Assembly (NCBI GenBank): GCA_905236865.1
Contig: CAJOQX010000329.1
Location: forward strand, 1-34,629
Length of the DNA stretch: 34,629 nucleotides
Reading direction: 5' to 3'
Origin: Candidatus Rifleibacteriota bacterium
Lineage (GTDB): Bacteria > Muiribacteriota > Ozemobacteria > Ozemobacterales > Ozemobacteraceae
Shown: in pieces, positions 34,043 to 34,629 of the stretch
How positions within the stretch are numbered: position 1 is the stretch's first letter
How the letters are laid out: each line of letters starts with the position of its first letter
Made by a program: the position numbers and the translations under genes
Notes under the pieces: generated by a model
Told to the model about the DNA's origin: nothing
The model's database searches: none
Seen by the model: only the letters and a program-made list of their open reading frames with translations

Positions 34043-34629
34043 ATGAAGAATTTGACAAAAAAAGCTTTATTATCCATTGCTTTTTTTAGTGCAATGACAT
34101 TAGTAGGTTGTAGTAGTGATAGTGATAATAGTCTTACCAATAGAGCTATAGATGCAAGATTAGCTGAAACCATGGCAATAAAAGTTGCAGTTGCACCTGC
34201 ATTAGATAATAAAAAAGATATTTTGGTTGCTCCAGCTCCAGCAGCAGGTTCTGCCAGAGCTAAACTTGATGATAAAATAAATATAACTCTTCCTGAAGGT
34301 TTTTCTGATTCTAACGATATCGAAACTGCTGTAAACGGAAGTGCAGATTTAGAGAAGAAAAAATTGAAAAATGACAGTGAAGCTACTTTCAAAACTGGAA
34401 CAAATGGAGCAAATAACGTTGCCTCTTATAAAAAAGATGTCACTTTTTACTTTGAACCTGTTTCTACAGAAAAAGTTGACACATATATAATTGCCGATGG
34501 TTCTATTATTTCTGGTGTATCATATTATGGAAATAAATATACGGTAGTATTTGCAACAGAAGATGTTGCAGGAACAGACAAAGATGGTAAAGAAATGACT
34601 ACCACAAATATAAAAGGTAGTGTTTTTAG
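34043..34629 (+). CDS. Lipoprotein of unknown function, 3'-truncated by the window edge
   Basis: MKNLTKKALLSIAFFSAMTLVGCSSDSDNSLTNRAIDARLAETMAIKVAV...; lipobox TLVGC; RBS aaggag; frame open to the last base, so absent from the ORF track. Confidence 0.85.
   Translation, partial: MKNLTKKALLSIAFFSAMTLVGCSSDSDNSLTNRAIDARLAETMAIKVAVAPALDNKKDILVAPAPAAGSARAKLDDKINITLPEGFSDSNDIETAVNGSADLEKKKLKNDSEATFKTGTNGANNVASYKKDVTFYFEPVSTEKVDTYIIADGSIISGVSYYGNKYTVVFATEDVAGTDKDGKEMTTTNIKGSVF

Noticed and set aside
34039-34392. 117-aa minus-strand ORF
   Set aside because: Antisense to the lipoprotein ORF starting at 34043, which has a lipobox and RBS.
1-34629. tRNA/rRNA genes
   Set aside because: No cloverleaf or rRNA signature recognised by eye; a tRNAscan-SE/Infernal run would be needed for certainty.

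Overview
This is an AT-rich bacterial chromosomal window with a mostly housekeeping-like gene set and several accessory modules. In order: the 3' part of asnS; a short minus-strand HsdR-like C-terminal remnant beside a small inverted-repeat element; a DUF501 gene coupled to flgF-flgG-flgA-flgH, with a terminator straight after flgH; hflC/hflK on the minus strand; a GspF/PilC-type membrane protein and an AMIN/PilQ-type secretin; a YkuE-like metallophosphoesterase; a large MscS/MscK-type channel with a 21-bp tandem repeat at its C-terminus; a ~390-bp intergenic element with imperfect terminal inverted repeats and several hairpins; a minus-strand pair of a triple PII-like protein and an internally duplicated DUF1538 membrane protein; a thioester-containing bacterial alpha-2-macroglobulin; a di-heme (2x CxxCH) lipoprotein; a tight operon lspA-lgt-lgt-rluD-(degenerate pilin-like)-(HAMP-only protein); an AIM24-family protein with a small tail-anchored partner; and a module of XRE regulator, ImmA/IrrE metalloprotease, Y-family polymerase and YolD-like protein. 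The window ends in a truncated lipoprotein gene. The strongest candidate for an undescribed system is the XRE-ImmA/IrrE-Y-polymerase-YolD module. The xre promoter and the polymerase promoter share two similar motifs: one spanning the -35 box (13/17 identical) and one just downstream of the -10 box (12/14 identical, opposite orientation). This suggests a LexA-independent, protease-released DNA-damage regulon. The other leads are the DUF1538/triple-PII pair, the lipoprotein-maturation operon with tandem lgt, the HAMP-only/pilin-like pair and the inverted-repeat elements. All calls come from reading the sequence; no database search was run.
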